From: Sipunculus nudus
Lineage: Eukaryota > Annelida > Sipuncula > Golfingiida > Sipunculidae
NCBI GenBank assembly: GCA_026874595.1
Contig: CM049319.1
Coordinates: 16,831,601-16,895,600, forward strand
Direction of reading: 5' to 3'
Length of the DNA stretch: 64,000 nucleotides
Shown here: one piece after another, positions 12,663-23,131 of the stretch
How the letters are laid out: every line of letters begins with the position of its first letter
Position numbering within the stretch: the stretch's first letter is position 1
The notes under the pieces: model-generated
Database searches by the model: none
Told to the model about the DNA's origin: nothing
Seen by the model: only the letters and a program-made list of their open reading frames with translations
Translations under genes and position numbers: made by a program

Positions 12663-13530
12663 GCCCCCAAGTTTCTTGTATTGCGTTGCTGTCAATTCGG
12701 GATACTGTTTTTTTCCATAACCTTGAATTGTTCTCATTGAGTCAAAGGCAAAGTTTAAAGACAAAAAATGTAAATTTTGATACATTTTTGGAAACATGAA
12801 GATGTAATATATCCTGTTGTTGAATCAGTATAGTTTTTCTTATGACACTTTCGCCCTCAGATCTTAATGTAATTTATCATGTTGTTTCACATTTTCGAAT
12901 GAGTTGGGCTTTTTATGTGACACCTCTGTTCTGTGAACAATATGCAATGTATCTTGTTGTTTCACATTTTCATACTACTGGATAATATTCGTGACACTCC
13001 TTGATAACATTATAAGTGCATCCTGGTTTATCCACCTTTTTCAATGATGGAGATTTTATAATGCGCCCAGTGTATGAAACCCAAGGTACATTGTATTTAG
13101 TTTTTTTCAGCTTAAGCTCTTCCTTTATGCAAGTTTTGGTTGTCATTTGCGGTAGCAAGAACGAAATGTAATGTCAGACCTAAAGTACTCTAAACTAATA
13201 TGGAGTTGTGGAATACTGGAAAACTTTTTCTAAAAGCGATAAGCAATGTTAAGCTTCAAAAGGGAAAACTCCACGGTTAAAGGCAAATCCAGTTCCAATC
13301 ACATATTTCTGTGTTGAAACTAAGTCTTGTGACTTTTCTAAAAAGTTTCAAGGAATAATTTGGATCAGGCTTTATCTTACGAAGCTGTCATGATTGAAAT
13401 AGGCAGATGTCATGATATTTTAGGGCGCATTTATCTGAGCAAATTTAGGGTAAGCTCCTTAAATTCAAACCTGCCTTCATACCGAGCCAAATTAAAAGGA
13501 ATCAGAGAGTTTACAGAAAATCAAAGAATA
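12663..13530. other. Intergenic, no gene seen
   Basis: Three diverged stretches around 12790-12970 share ATGTAATNTATCNTGTTGTT and TCACATTTTC words (imperfect ~65-bp spacing). The frame 13360-13767 starts here but runs into the tandem duplication and has no recognisable domain. Confidence 0.45.
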
Positions 13531-13909
13531 ACTTTGAACTATCAGTCGGCCTGGGAAGTCATTGGTAAGCTGCTTACAGTTAAATTTGTGTTAGAGATTA
13601 CCCCGCTTTACGTATTCGGAATGTCCAGGTGGGTGGTTCTTGTGGGCGTGGTGACGTGTGTTCGGGCTTTTTGTGTTTTGTGCCTGTGGATGCTGTTGTT
13701 CTCTGGACAGAATGACTTTGAACTATCAGTCGGCCTGGGAAGTCTTTGGTTAGCTGCTTACAATTAAATTTGCGCGTTAGAGACAACCCCGCTTTACGTA
13801 TTCGGAATGTCCTAGCGGGTGGTTCTTGTGGGCGTGGTTCGAGGCTTTCGCGCCGGATGACGGGCGTTCGGGCTTTTTTGTGTTTTGTGCCTGTGGATGC
13901 TGTTGTTTT
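13531..13909. repeat. 184-bp tandem duplication
   Basis: Unit 1 starts at 13531 and unit 2 at 13715, both with ACTTTGAACTATCAGTCGGC. They share CGCTTTACGTATTCGGAATG, GGTGGTTCTTGTGGGCGTGG and TGTGCCTGTGGATGCTGTTG. Unit 2 has a short GC-rich insertion near 13845-13870. Frames on both strands simply translate the duplication. Confidence 0.85.
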
Positions 13910-14329
13910 CTGAACTCCTCGTATATCTCTACTGGCCCTCTTGGGCACGCTCGCGGCTGAAGCGACTCTCTGCATGGTTTGGTGGCATCTTCAAATTCAA
14001 AATTCTTTCAATGTTATGCCCAGGGAATGGGTCACAGACCCGATCACTTAAACGCTCTTAGGCTTTCATCATCTCAGTCTGTCAGTGGATACAACCCCTA
14101 GGTAAGAGGATTTAGATCGAGATACGTAGACCTGACTCGTTTCATGTCATTCTAACACGATAAAATCTTGAAACGCGTTTCCCAAATATATGAAACTTTT
14201 TTTCCAGTATTAGAAAAACTTTAAACCTGAAATATCATGAAAAAGTATACAATTAAAAAAGGATACAAATATGCAATATAAAGGATACAATTTGGGCCCT
14301 ATTTGACTGTATTTTACTAGATTATAAGA

Positions 14330-14990
14330 ATTAACTAATTTCAGGATTCAAAACAGATTTGCCAACGACCTCCCTGGACTTTACAATAGAAGGTTCCTAG
14401 GAAAATAGATACGTTTTCTACCTTGTCTGTCTGAGTGCTCAATTTCATAATTTTGGCTCATTGCTCACAAAATATTGCCTCTAAGGTAAACATTTTAGAT
14501 TTCTAAAAAGCTTTGCTTAGAACCTCCTTGGATGTTGCGCCATGAAATTCTAGGCCTCATGGTTGCAATTTGTTCCCCGTATGTCTGGGTACTCAAACGC
14601 TGTTTTCGGCTCACGACCTAGGTTGCAAATTATAGGTCACCGTGACCTTATTTAAGGTTTCTATGGAGATTTGCTTAGAACCACCCTGGATATTGCGTTA
14701 GATGGTGCTTATTTGACATCTTTTTCTATAGGTCGCAAAATATAGGCAAGAGTGACCTAAATGCATGTTTCAAAGAATATTTACCCAGGACGTCCCAGAA
14801 TGTTACATTAGAAGATTTAAGGCCTAATCGATACAATTTGTGCACCGTCTGACTGTCTGGTTGCTCATATGACACATTTTCCTATAGGTCACAGAATATA
14901 GGTTATAGTGACCTGATTTCAGGTTTCCAAAGACACGGACAAAGAATGATCGCTAAAGCTCAGATGACTTACAGTCAGCTGAGCTAAAAC
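14330..14990. repeat. Outlying copy of the 7-9 kb repeat family
   Basis: Repeats the phrases of the 7-9 kb field (AGAATATAGGTYAC, ACCTCCYTGGA, AATTTGTGCACCGTCTGAC) and contains a perfect AGGTCACCGTGACCT palindrome at 14634-14648. It ends with GACACGGACAAAGAATGATC and the GCTCAGATGACTTACAGTCA motif also seen at 6.8 and 9.75 kb, so that motif is the family's terminus. Confidence 0.65.
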
Positions 14991-17019
14991 AAACTATAAA
15001 ATTGTTCGTCCCATTGATGACCGCAGCTTGTACAAAAATAGACGACACAGCAGGAGACACCGCCTGTTAGAGAAACATGTTGCCGTAAGTCGTCGTAAGA
15101 TGATTACTTTCATGGTGTTCCAAGGGCCCTTCATATAACAGAATTTAAAAGTTTTCAATGGGAACCGATCAATACGCTCCAACAGGAAATTAAGGACGGA
15201 GATTAACCGCATGCAATGGCATTATATGAGACCAGCATGGTGCTGCAAATAGCGTACGTTTCAAAGAGAGAATGCATGCCGTTTCCAATTTCAGTAATTA
15301 ACCATTCACTTTTACGAGGGATAATTATTTTGTTAGCTTTTTATTATTACACTTAATTATTCCAGTTAAAGAGTGGCAGCCTTTACACAGAATGATGGTG
15401 AAATATAGCAAATATTGAATGTTTCATTAAGACATAAAACAGTTCAACAGGGTGTGAAAAATGATCTATCATTGGGTGTTCCTTTTTCAAATTGCATTTT
15501 TTGTACTATGAATTATACAGAGTTTATTTCCGGTCTAATGAATGAATAATGTCAAAACTTCGTGGCAGAGACCTTGGATTGTTTTGCTTGCGTAAAAAAG
15601 CTACAGTGCTTCGAAATGAGCAGGAGATTGTTATTATTACCAAAAGTGTGTTACTATAATAAACAGAATATTAGGACAATATACATTTCATCAAATATTA
15701 GGAACTTATGTTAATGAAGACGTCGCTGGCGGAGAACTATTTTTAATTTTAAGATTCTTTGTTCTTTTTAAAATGATATAAATAAATATTGTCATTCTGT
15801 TTTTAATATATTTTGTGATAAGTGACTGTATATAAGGCCTTAAAAATGTACATTTAGTTGCCGTATCTGAAACATATATGTAATATGTTGGGATATCAAT
15901 AGTCTAAAAATAAAAAAAGTACCATCACTCGCAACACGTCATGAAACAGGAGCCAATTCAGAACAAGCATAAAAGCTGTCATGTTGTGAACTTATTTATA
16001 TAGCTATAGAATCCTCTACAGTTTTATACAATAGAAACAGGTGACACACGTCCTTCCACTACAATTGACGGGATTTTGTTCAAAAGAAAGGTACATTTCA
16101 GATCGAAGTAGACAGAACGTTACCCTGGAAATGTTTATCTTTTCGTAACACTTCTTGAATTCCATGATGACAACTTAGCCGTTTCAGTGCGTGTATGAAG
16201 ATTAACTTCGATTAGCTTTGTAGGTCAGAAATTACCAGTACATGTTTTTTCACTGCAAAGAAATTTCCAGTCGGATAACACAGTTTGTTTTCCTGACAAA
16301 GCTTAACGATTCGGCAGAGGCAAACAAGTGCAGACGGGAGAATTGGCATAAGACCAAAGACGGTTTTGAATTATTGGAATCATGAGAGTTTAACTTGCTT
16401 TGATCATGGCGTTACATATCAGAAGTAGTTACTTCCAAAAGCTAAATGTATTTTATAATATACAACCTCATAACTATTTATAATTATTTATTAAATGTCT
16501 TGCTCTGAAACGTGATAAAATATCAAAGTTGAAACATGAAGGACAGGCTTTTTTTACGACCCAGACAAAGGTTTATTTTTTCAGCATTATACAATATATA
16601 TTAGAGTTCAGCATTACAATAAGGGCTTTTGTGTGAAAAGTTAAGTCTTTACCGTGGACGTGACATTGCTTATTGTCCCCTTATCTATAATATCAGAATA
16701 TTAGTGCATATACTGTTCAATGTAGAACTGGTTATGGAACAACTTAGCGTTAACACTCTAGGCAGGATAAAACCCTATGTTAACTTAAAATTTTGGATAT
16801 TTATTTTAATATTTTAATTTAAATATATTTTACATACATGAATAACTAAGAAATGACGGTGCTAGTCTTCCAAACAATCTCAGATGACACTCCGAAGTTT
16901 GAGTTTCAGCGAGAGTAAAACCGTTAGTGTTAAAAACTACCTTGAACTGGTTAAAGCAATGTACTAGAATATCCCTTGTTCGATCCCTGTAAAAGCATTA
17001 AAGCAAAATGTTAAAATCG
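14991..17019. other. Intergenic, no gene seen
   Basis: AT-rich with frequent stops in all frames. Frames at 14994-15212 and 16629-16817 lack any recognisable motif. Confidence 0.5.
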
Positions 17020-17171
17020 TTTAAGATCTTCATTTATACGTGATTCGTGTATGAACGATACGTTATTATATCTGGATTATCTCCAGCCCAGAAATGGTTT
17101 AAGAACTTCATAGATACGTGTTTCATGGATGAACGACACGTTATTATGTCTGGATTATCTCCAGCCCGGAA
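17020..17171. repeat. 78-bp tandem duplication
   Basis: Two units start at 17020 and 17098. Both contain ACGTTATTATRTCTGGATTA followed by TCTCCAGCCC. They differ at about one position in eight. Confidence 0.85.
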
Positions 17172-19260
17172 GCACCTCAAACGTGAAGTCTGAAAGGCTA
17201 ATCACTATGATATCACTTGTTACCTAGGATTTCATTCAGGCACATTTGGAAAACACGGCCAAAACAACAGCCCGTTTATACTTCCTTATAAAACACATGG
17301 GGTTGCTGAACTTTACAGTACTTTTATATTTTCATCGATATCTAACATAGTTTAGACGATGAAAATCTGTTATAAGAATTTTAGTGGTTTACATGCGGTT
17401 ATAGTATTGCATTTTTATAAGATTATCGGTCATTCTATAGGATGCTCTTAATTTAGAAATTATGAATAAAAGGATTTCATATATTTTAGATGTGTTTCCA
17501 TTAATAATCAATAAATTTATTATCAGCGAAGCTGAAATACTTGGATTAGTAATGTATACATTTGTTGTTCTAAAAGCCTTTGTCACCATTTATTCAGTCA
17601 CCGGCCTATTGAATAGGTAATCCTGATCCAAGTCGGCTAACTTAATGATCTGCGATGTGATACACCCATTTGGATTGGTATAGTCTAAATCATGGTGAAA
17701 ACAGATATATTAATACATGATTTACTTAATTTGTATCAAAATAAGGCACTATATTTGTCAGAACGCTTCTCCTCTGGAAATGTTCTGCCTAACCCTAACG
17801 TTTTCAGTCAATTTTACACATGCACTTATTTTTCTCTTGTATCCATATGACTGTAAAGAAGGCATTTCATCGAATTAATGTGTAATGATGCATACATGTG
17901 GGCAAGATAGAAAATAAATACAGGGCGGCGTAGTCCACGAAACCTAAGAGAATCAAAATGACGTAGGTGCCAAAGAGGAAACAGGATGGTGCTTAAATTT
18001 TCCTTCAGGTATTTTTTGCTTCCATTACGTGCCTAACACTCAACAATGAACTTAATAGGAAAAGGTTAGTCCGTCACGAGGGAGAGAGAAATGTAAAACA
18101 CTGACCACGGAAACATGAAAAAAAGCGGTTTTTATTCAAATAAGTCCAAAAAAGAACAGATATAAGGCGTCACTATTGTATATTTCGGACTAAAATCATG
18201 TGTTTACAGATTTCAACGATCATTGAAAATAACTGCTACTATGTGACCTAACGTTATCAAACGATTTCGTGCTTCAAAATCAGGTATATGTGTTATTTTC
18301 ATAGTGTATTTAAATAATACTTTATATTTAAATTACTATATCTACACACGATGTGAAAAAAATATTTCGACTGAAAAGTTTACCTCATTTTTAGTGAAAA
18401 ATACTGAATATGGCAAGAATTTCACCGTATTACCCGGTGTTAACATAAAGAATATTGTCTGGTATAGCCGCCATAAATGTCATGATGAAACGACTTTTGA
18501 TAAGGTTTTTAGTTCAGGACTTCCCAATAATTAGTTTTTTTTCAGCAGAACAATTTTAAGCCCCGGGACAAAATCTTTTTATGACAAAGTTACCGATTTG
18601 AGGTGTCCTGTTGAACCAGTGTAGTTGCAAGGTTTGCAAATATTCTTAACAGGAATGGTGTGCAGTGACAGGGTCGTGGGCGCTCAGTGATGCAGAAGTA
18701 AGAATCCGCACTTGAAAAATCGTTACCACCTTACCCTGCATATCTTTTATTTTCTAAGGTCAACAACATATCCTGTTTATCATTTGATTATTCAATAAAT
18801 GGTAACGTACATAAAACAATTTTTTTTTTAACATTTTAATGCTGGTCCAAATGGACATAAATTTTGTGGTTATAAACCGTTGGTAATAAGTCTGAAATCA
18901 GAAGCCATGGGGTAAGTTTATCAAGTGCTGGGTTAAAAACAGACATAGACACATATAAATAACAGTGACGTGGGCGACGTAAAGACATGTTTACTCCTGC
19001 CGGTAATGGAAATGATTCGCTGTTTTAATATGAATAAAGAGAACTTAAAAGTCAAATGTTTCTTCGTGTGATTTCTGAAGCTAACGGTGTCGTAAAAGAA
19101 TGGACTGGAATACGAGCGCCAGCAGAGGTCTAAAGTTCTTGCGAAGTGGTTATCCCCTGCTTAAACTTTTGCTTCAGCTATAGCTGCTTGTTGTAGCAGT
19201 TTTTTTCCCGCTTTGTGCAAGAGATATGGGACCAAGAATGTATAATATGTTTAAGGTGAT
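17172..19260. other. Intergenic, downstream side of gene B, no gene seen
   Basis: No recognisable exon. Frames at 17389-17589 and 18304-18534 show no motif. A reverse-complement AATAAA lies near 18744, about 880 bp past the gene B stop, too far to call a poly(A) signal with confidence. Confidence 0.45.
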
Positions 19261-19331
19261 AAGGTGATACCTTTGTTTAGACTTGCTGGTTTGCAGAAAC
19301 ATGAAGGTAGTCTAAACAAAGGTATCCCCTT
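19261..19331. repeat. Long hairpin (23-bp stem, 25-nt loop)
   Basis: The arms 19261-19283 and 19309-19331 are reverse complements over 23 bp with one mismatch and share the core ATACCTTTGTTTAGACT. The hairpin lies about 290 bp past the stop codon of gene B and could be in its 3' untranslated region, or be the core of a small foldback insertion. Confidence 0.75.
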
Positions 19332-19622
19332 AACATCTGGACTATAACATCCTTGGAGGATGGGTTGGCATGGGGTTCGGGCATTTACCTCTAATTGGAC
19401 AAGTTGTCAGATTACGGGGTCTTTCTCCTGGAATAGTGTAGGTCTAAGCCCCGTACTGCAAGTATTTCCTTTTTTCCAGGGTGTTGGTCCTTACGTGAAA
19501 ATGATCGAAACCATAAAATGCCACGTATATGTATAGCATATATCTAATATCAATGTTAGTCATGTTAAAGTCCTTTTCATCTGAGGAATGCATGCCGAAC
19601 GACCAGAGCTGAGCCCCTCGTT

Positions 19623-20356
19623 TTAGGCCGTTTGTCCTTGTCCAGTCGTTTCATTATTTATATTATGACTTTTGCATATAAGTAAGTAAAGAGTAGCCTT
19701 GTATCCTTGTCGAAAATGCGTATTCGTGGCCCAGTGCACAATAAAGTTAACGCTGGCGTGCATGTGGGCAAGAAGGAGAAGGAATAGATGAACTTCATTA
19801 GAGGCCTGATCCGCGAAGTCCACCAGAACCAAGATGGCGTAGGGAGCCCAACAGAAAACAAAAATGGCGAAGATGATGAATAGAGACCGCGCAAGTCTGG
19901 TGGAAACACCTTTTCTTTTATCTGTTGATTCGTCACTCCCGGAATTCATGGCTTCAATTCTTCGTTTGCTTGCATTTACATGCATGAGGATTCTAAGAAA
20001 CGAAATGGCGATGATTCCAGTTGGGATGAAAATAAGGACCACGGAGAAGAATATATTAAAGGATAAAGACGCCCTACGGTCCCAAATACAAACCAGCATT
20101 TTATCATCGTATACATTATCCGACCATCCCAGTAAGGGAGGTAAAGAAACGAAAATTCCGATAACCCAGAAAAAGACGCATAGAAACACATTAGTGCGAC
20201 GGGATAGGACGCGATCGTGGCAGATATGGATGTAGCTGGTGAAACAGGTGCCGCCGATACTGAGGAGTGACGCAGTGCATGACGTCAGACAAGCAGACGC
20301 TGTCAGATCACAAAGGGCAGGGCGCTCCAGGAAATACTCCTTCCCGAGTACCATAC
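19623..20356 (-). CDS. Gene B exon 2 (TM3 to C-terminus)
   Basis: The acceptor reads TTTACAG|GTATGG on the minus strand, completing the glycine codon (GGT). The exon ends at a stop after a 25-residue tail beyond the TM7/FR..Y segment. The tail is 12 residues longer than in gene A and unrelated past LLICK. Confidence 0.87.
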
Positions 20357-23131
20357 CTGTAAACATTTAGAAAAAGATATGTTTACAAATTTGAGACAGA
20401 ACTTGTATTAGTAGTTGTATAATGCACTCAGGTGAATAAAAAGGATTTTTTTTTATCGCTGATTTTAGACATAAGTATGTACAGTTAAAAATACAGGATT
20501 CTTCGAGGTTAGTATTGACGCTCTGTTTGGTTTGTGTTTGAGGTTGAGTGCTCTGCAAGGCTTTAGTGCGAGCATACAAAGGAGACTATACCTTTGAGGA
20601 CAGTATTTCCCTACACTCTTCACCTAGCGGTTAAATGCAGTCGCTCCGGATATGTATTAATACGCTCTCGAGGCAGCGGAAATCTTTCGCTTCTAAAGAA
20701 GCAACTGATTTTCACGCTGCCAGCTTTGACCGTTTATGATATATTTAGACCCCAGATGGCGTTTCGTTGTCCGCTGAACAAAACGTGCGTATGCTGTGAC
20801 AAGCAGCCAACCATATGCCAATAAACAAACACGCGTCAGGCATCCTGGCTCCGCCAATAGCTGCGCTTCAAGCGCCGTTTGAAGTCAAGTTTACGTTCGA
20901 ATTTTAATTGCTCCCTCTGCATTCTCGCATCATCGACTGAGTCGATTCTGACAGTATGACTGTGTTAGCGTAGCCATTGGTCTGAAACCAGCCAGCGAGG
21001 TGTGCATGCAGCCTTTGTTGTTACGTTTCGTTGGAATTACAGCTCACCGACCGGCATCCTATGCACCCAAGGCCCTAAGTAAACCGCGCTTGCGGCAATT
21101 CTCTCTGAGCCTGTGGCCTGTTCATACGGTCACCGGGGCGATAAGCTGTCACTCAAAACGAAATGAACATGATTGGCTCCGTGTATTCCTCGCTTGCCCG
21201 TGTCTTCCAGCACAAGGTCTCATCCGATTGGACAAAAATACAGTGGTCCCTCTGGTGTAGCAATTCAGGATATGAGGTCATAACAAACAGCGCTTACCAT
21301 ATAGGAAGTAGGCCAATAGTTAAAGCGCTGTGTAAAGAGCGTAATGTATTAATCGCTCCTTTGGTTTTATTGGGTCTAGGGTTGGGACGGTTACTGGTAT
21401 TTTGTATTTTCACGATATCTGACAAGTACGGTAATCTTACCGCCAACTTTCCTATTATCGCAATATTACAATATGCATTTATTTCCACGATTTTAGTTCA
21501 GAAGCAAGCCCTTGAAGTGTATTTTCTGAAAAAAACTGGCATCATTAGGCTCTGTCCATGTTCAAAATAACATTTATTTTCAAGAATCATACTTATTTTT
21601 ATAAACGCATGCAGTTGTACACCTGCGTGTGTGTCTAACCGTGTGGTTACCGACTTCAGGATTAGTCGGAAATGTGCGGAAGTAATAGGACAAATCAGAG
21701 AGGACAAAACCGGAGAATCCCAGGAGAAATTAACTTATAAAGAAAGAGTAATTAATAAGAAAATATCATTCGAAATGGAAACAAAATGGAACGAAAATGT
21801 CAACGTAAAAGTGTCACCGGATCCAACGTTCCTAAAGGGTTGCCTATTTTGCCATATAAAATGGAGGTTGGAATATTTAGACATGATGGTTATGACAGGC
21901 TCTCCGAAACTCTCCGGGATTCTCCGGCTTTTATGTAGTTATAGGAAACATGGTGCAAAGTTCTGACAGGCGTACCGGTAATTTGACGATGGGGGCAGGA
22001 GTTCCCGCGCCTCAAGCTCGCACACCTGCAGCACCTTAATGCAATTTACATCACTTACTGAGTGATCCTGTGATAACTGACACAATGGGTATAAATGATA
22101 TTAATGGTTAACCCCTTGTCTAAAGTCAAGACTGTAAAGGTTGATGCTGTTATAATTATTGATGACTCATAAATGACAAAATTTAAATAATACTGATAAT
22201 GATATACCGGGATATCGCGATAAAATTTTAAATCATTATAATAATATAAAAAAAAACTCATATCGTCCCAACACTAATTGGGCCTCAACACCAGGGTTTG
22301 CACAGGGCCAAGAGTAACGAGAGCAGGGTATCGCGGGTTTAAAACTTGGAGCAGGATGCACCATGCGATACCACGCTCTCATTGGGCTGAATATCATTGT
22401 TTTCCCTGCGGCAGCCCTGGTTGACCCTAGCAGACCCGGAGAATCTTGCTCCATAAATCAGTGGTTAAAATGAATGCGTTCTGGATCGACCGCAGTAAAT
22501 AACCGCTGGGTTAGAAGTATAGGAGCTCCTTAGGGGAAGCTTAGGTGTGATTTAGGTGTTTATCCACGTGGAGCTTTATATTTTTTAGTAAGTATAACAT
22601 CATAGATATGCATTCTAACGTTAAAGAAAATCACATAATCCCTAAACTCGTTTCACTGGTTAATGTAGGGAGTATCTTTTTTTTTTTAAATAATTTGGCA
22701 TTACATTTAAATTAATACTCTCAATTTGCCTGACGTAAACAATTAGAATATCAGTGTGTTATAAGTGTATTGTTAAAACATGTTAATTGTCTGAAGAACA
22801 AAAAAACAAGTTGTTTTTGGATTTACTTTTGAACTAAGTCATTGACAGCGTTTTCTAATATCATACACCGCCGTAAAATGTACAAGGTTGACTTACCTAA
22901 GATACTAAGTGGGTCGGCACAAGCAGTGACCGCTAGATCAGCGACGGCAACATTAATGATGAATATACTTGGAGGAGATCGCAGCTTCTTGCTGGTGGTT
23001 GTAGACAGCAGTATGAGGATATTACCGACTGTCCCTACGACTGCAGCTGTTCCTGACAGCGTCAGATATACAGCAGCAACTGATGGGTTCCTTGCCATGT
23101 ATTCCTGTCCGCCGACTGGTGTATTCCTCAT
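19623..23131 (-). CDS. Gene B: melatonin-receptor-like class A GPCR lacking DRY and NPxxY
   Basis: A seven-transmembrane receptor of the plasma membrane; the ligand cannot be read from the sequence. Joining 23131-22897 to 20356-19623 gives a clean 322-codon frame, a normal length for a small class A receptor. Landmarks: GN at 36-37 (N1.50), AVADL with D65 (2.50), C94 (3.25) paired with C168 in loop 2, W142 (4.50), PPLLGW at 151-156, P190 (5.50), CWAP at 247-250 (W6.48, P6.50) and FR after TM7 (293-294). The phrases KKLR..SIFIINVAVADL, SYIHICH and N-F-I-V-H...N..FR..Y line up with melatonin receptors (NRYCYICH, NAIIY). Oddities: T118-S119-Y120 replaces D/N-R-Y, so the G-protein-contacting arginine is lost, and P7.50 and Y7.53 are F283 and H286. 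There are no internal stops, so I infer a functional atypical receptor. The start was chosen because the first ATG (23131) makes exon 1 the same length as in gene A; a GTG lies in frame upstream. An acceptor-like TTTTTTACAG just upstream (exon from ~23165) may mark a 5' UTR exon. Confidence 0.87.
21377..22276. mobile_element. hAT-like non-autonomous DNA element in the gene B intron
   Basis: Left end TAGGGTTGGGACGGT and right end (reverse complement) TAGTGTTGGGACGAT form terminal inverted repeats matching 13 of 15 bases. They fit the YARNG start typical of hAT elements. Immediately outside are ATTGGGTC (21369-21376) and ATTGGGCC (22277-22284), an 8-bp target-site duplication with one change; 8 bp is diagnostic of hAT. 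The 900 bp between show no transposase; the 111-codon frame at 21631-21966 has no hAT motif I recognise. Confidence 0.72.
22277..22896. other. Gene B intron, distal part
   Basis: Intron sequence between the hAT-like element and exon 1. It has a moderately GC-rich stretch at 22270-22460 with CTGCGGCAGCCCTGG and AGACCCGGAGAATC words, which may be a decayed SINE, then AT-rich sequence. No exon signal. Confidence 0.4.
22897..23131 (-). CDS. Gene B exon 1 (N-terminus, TM1, TM2)
   Basis: 235 nt, 78 codons plus one base. The donor reads TTAG|GTAAGT on the minus strand and splits a glycine codon after its first base (phase 1). Gene A's exon 1 has the same length and phase. Confidence 0.87.

Noticed and set aside
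13360-13767. 135-codon frame and its antisense 125-codon frame
   Set aside because: Both translate the 184-bp tandem duplication; neither continues through the second unit consistently.
19658-20235. Other frames overlapping receptor exon 2 (both strands), and the matching ones at 40036-40568
   Set aside because: They are alternate-frame reflections of the receptor exons, conserved only because the receptor frame is.
21163-21570. 135-codon frame
   Set aside because: It crosses the left end of the hAT-like element within the gene B intron; no domain.
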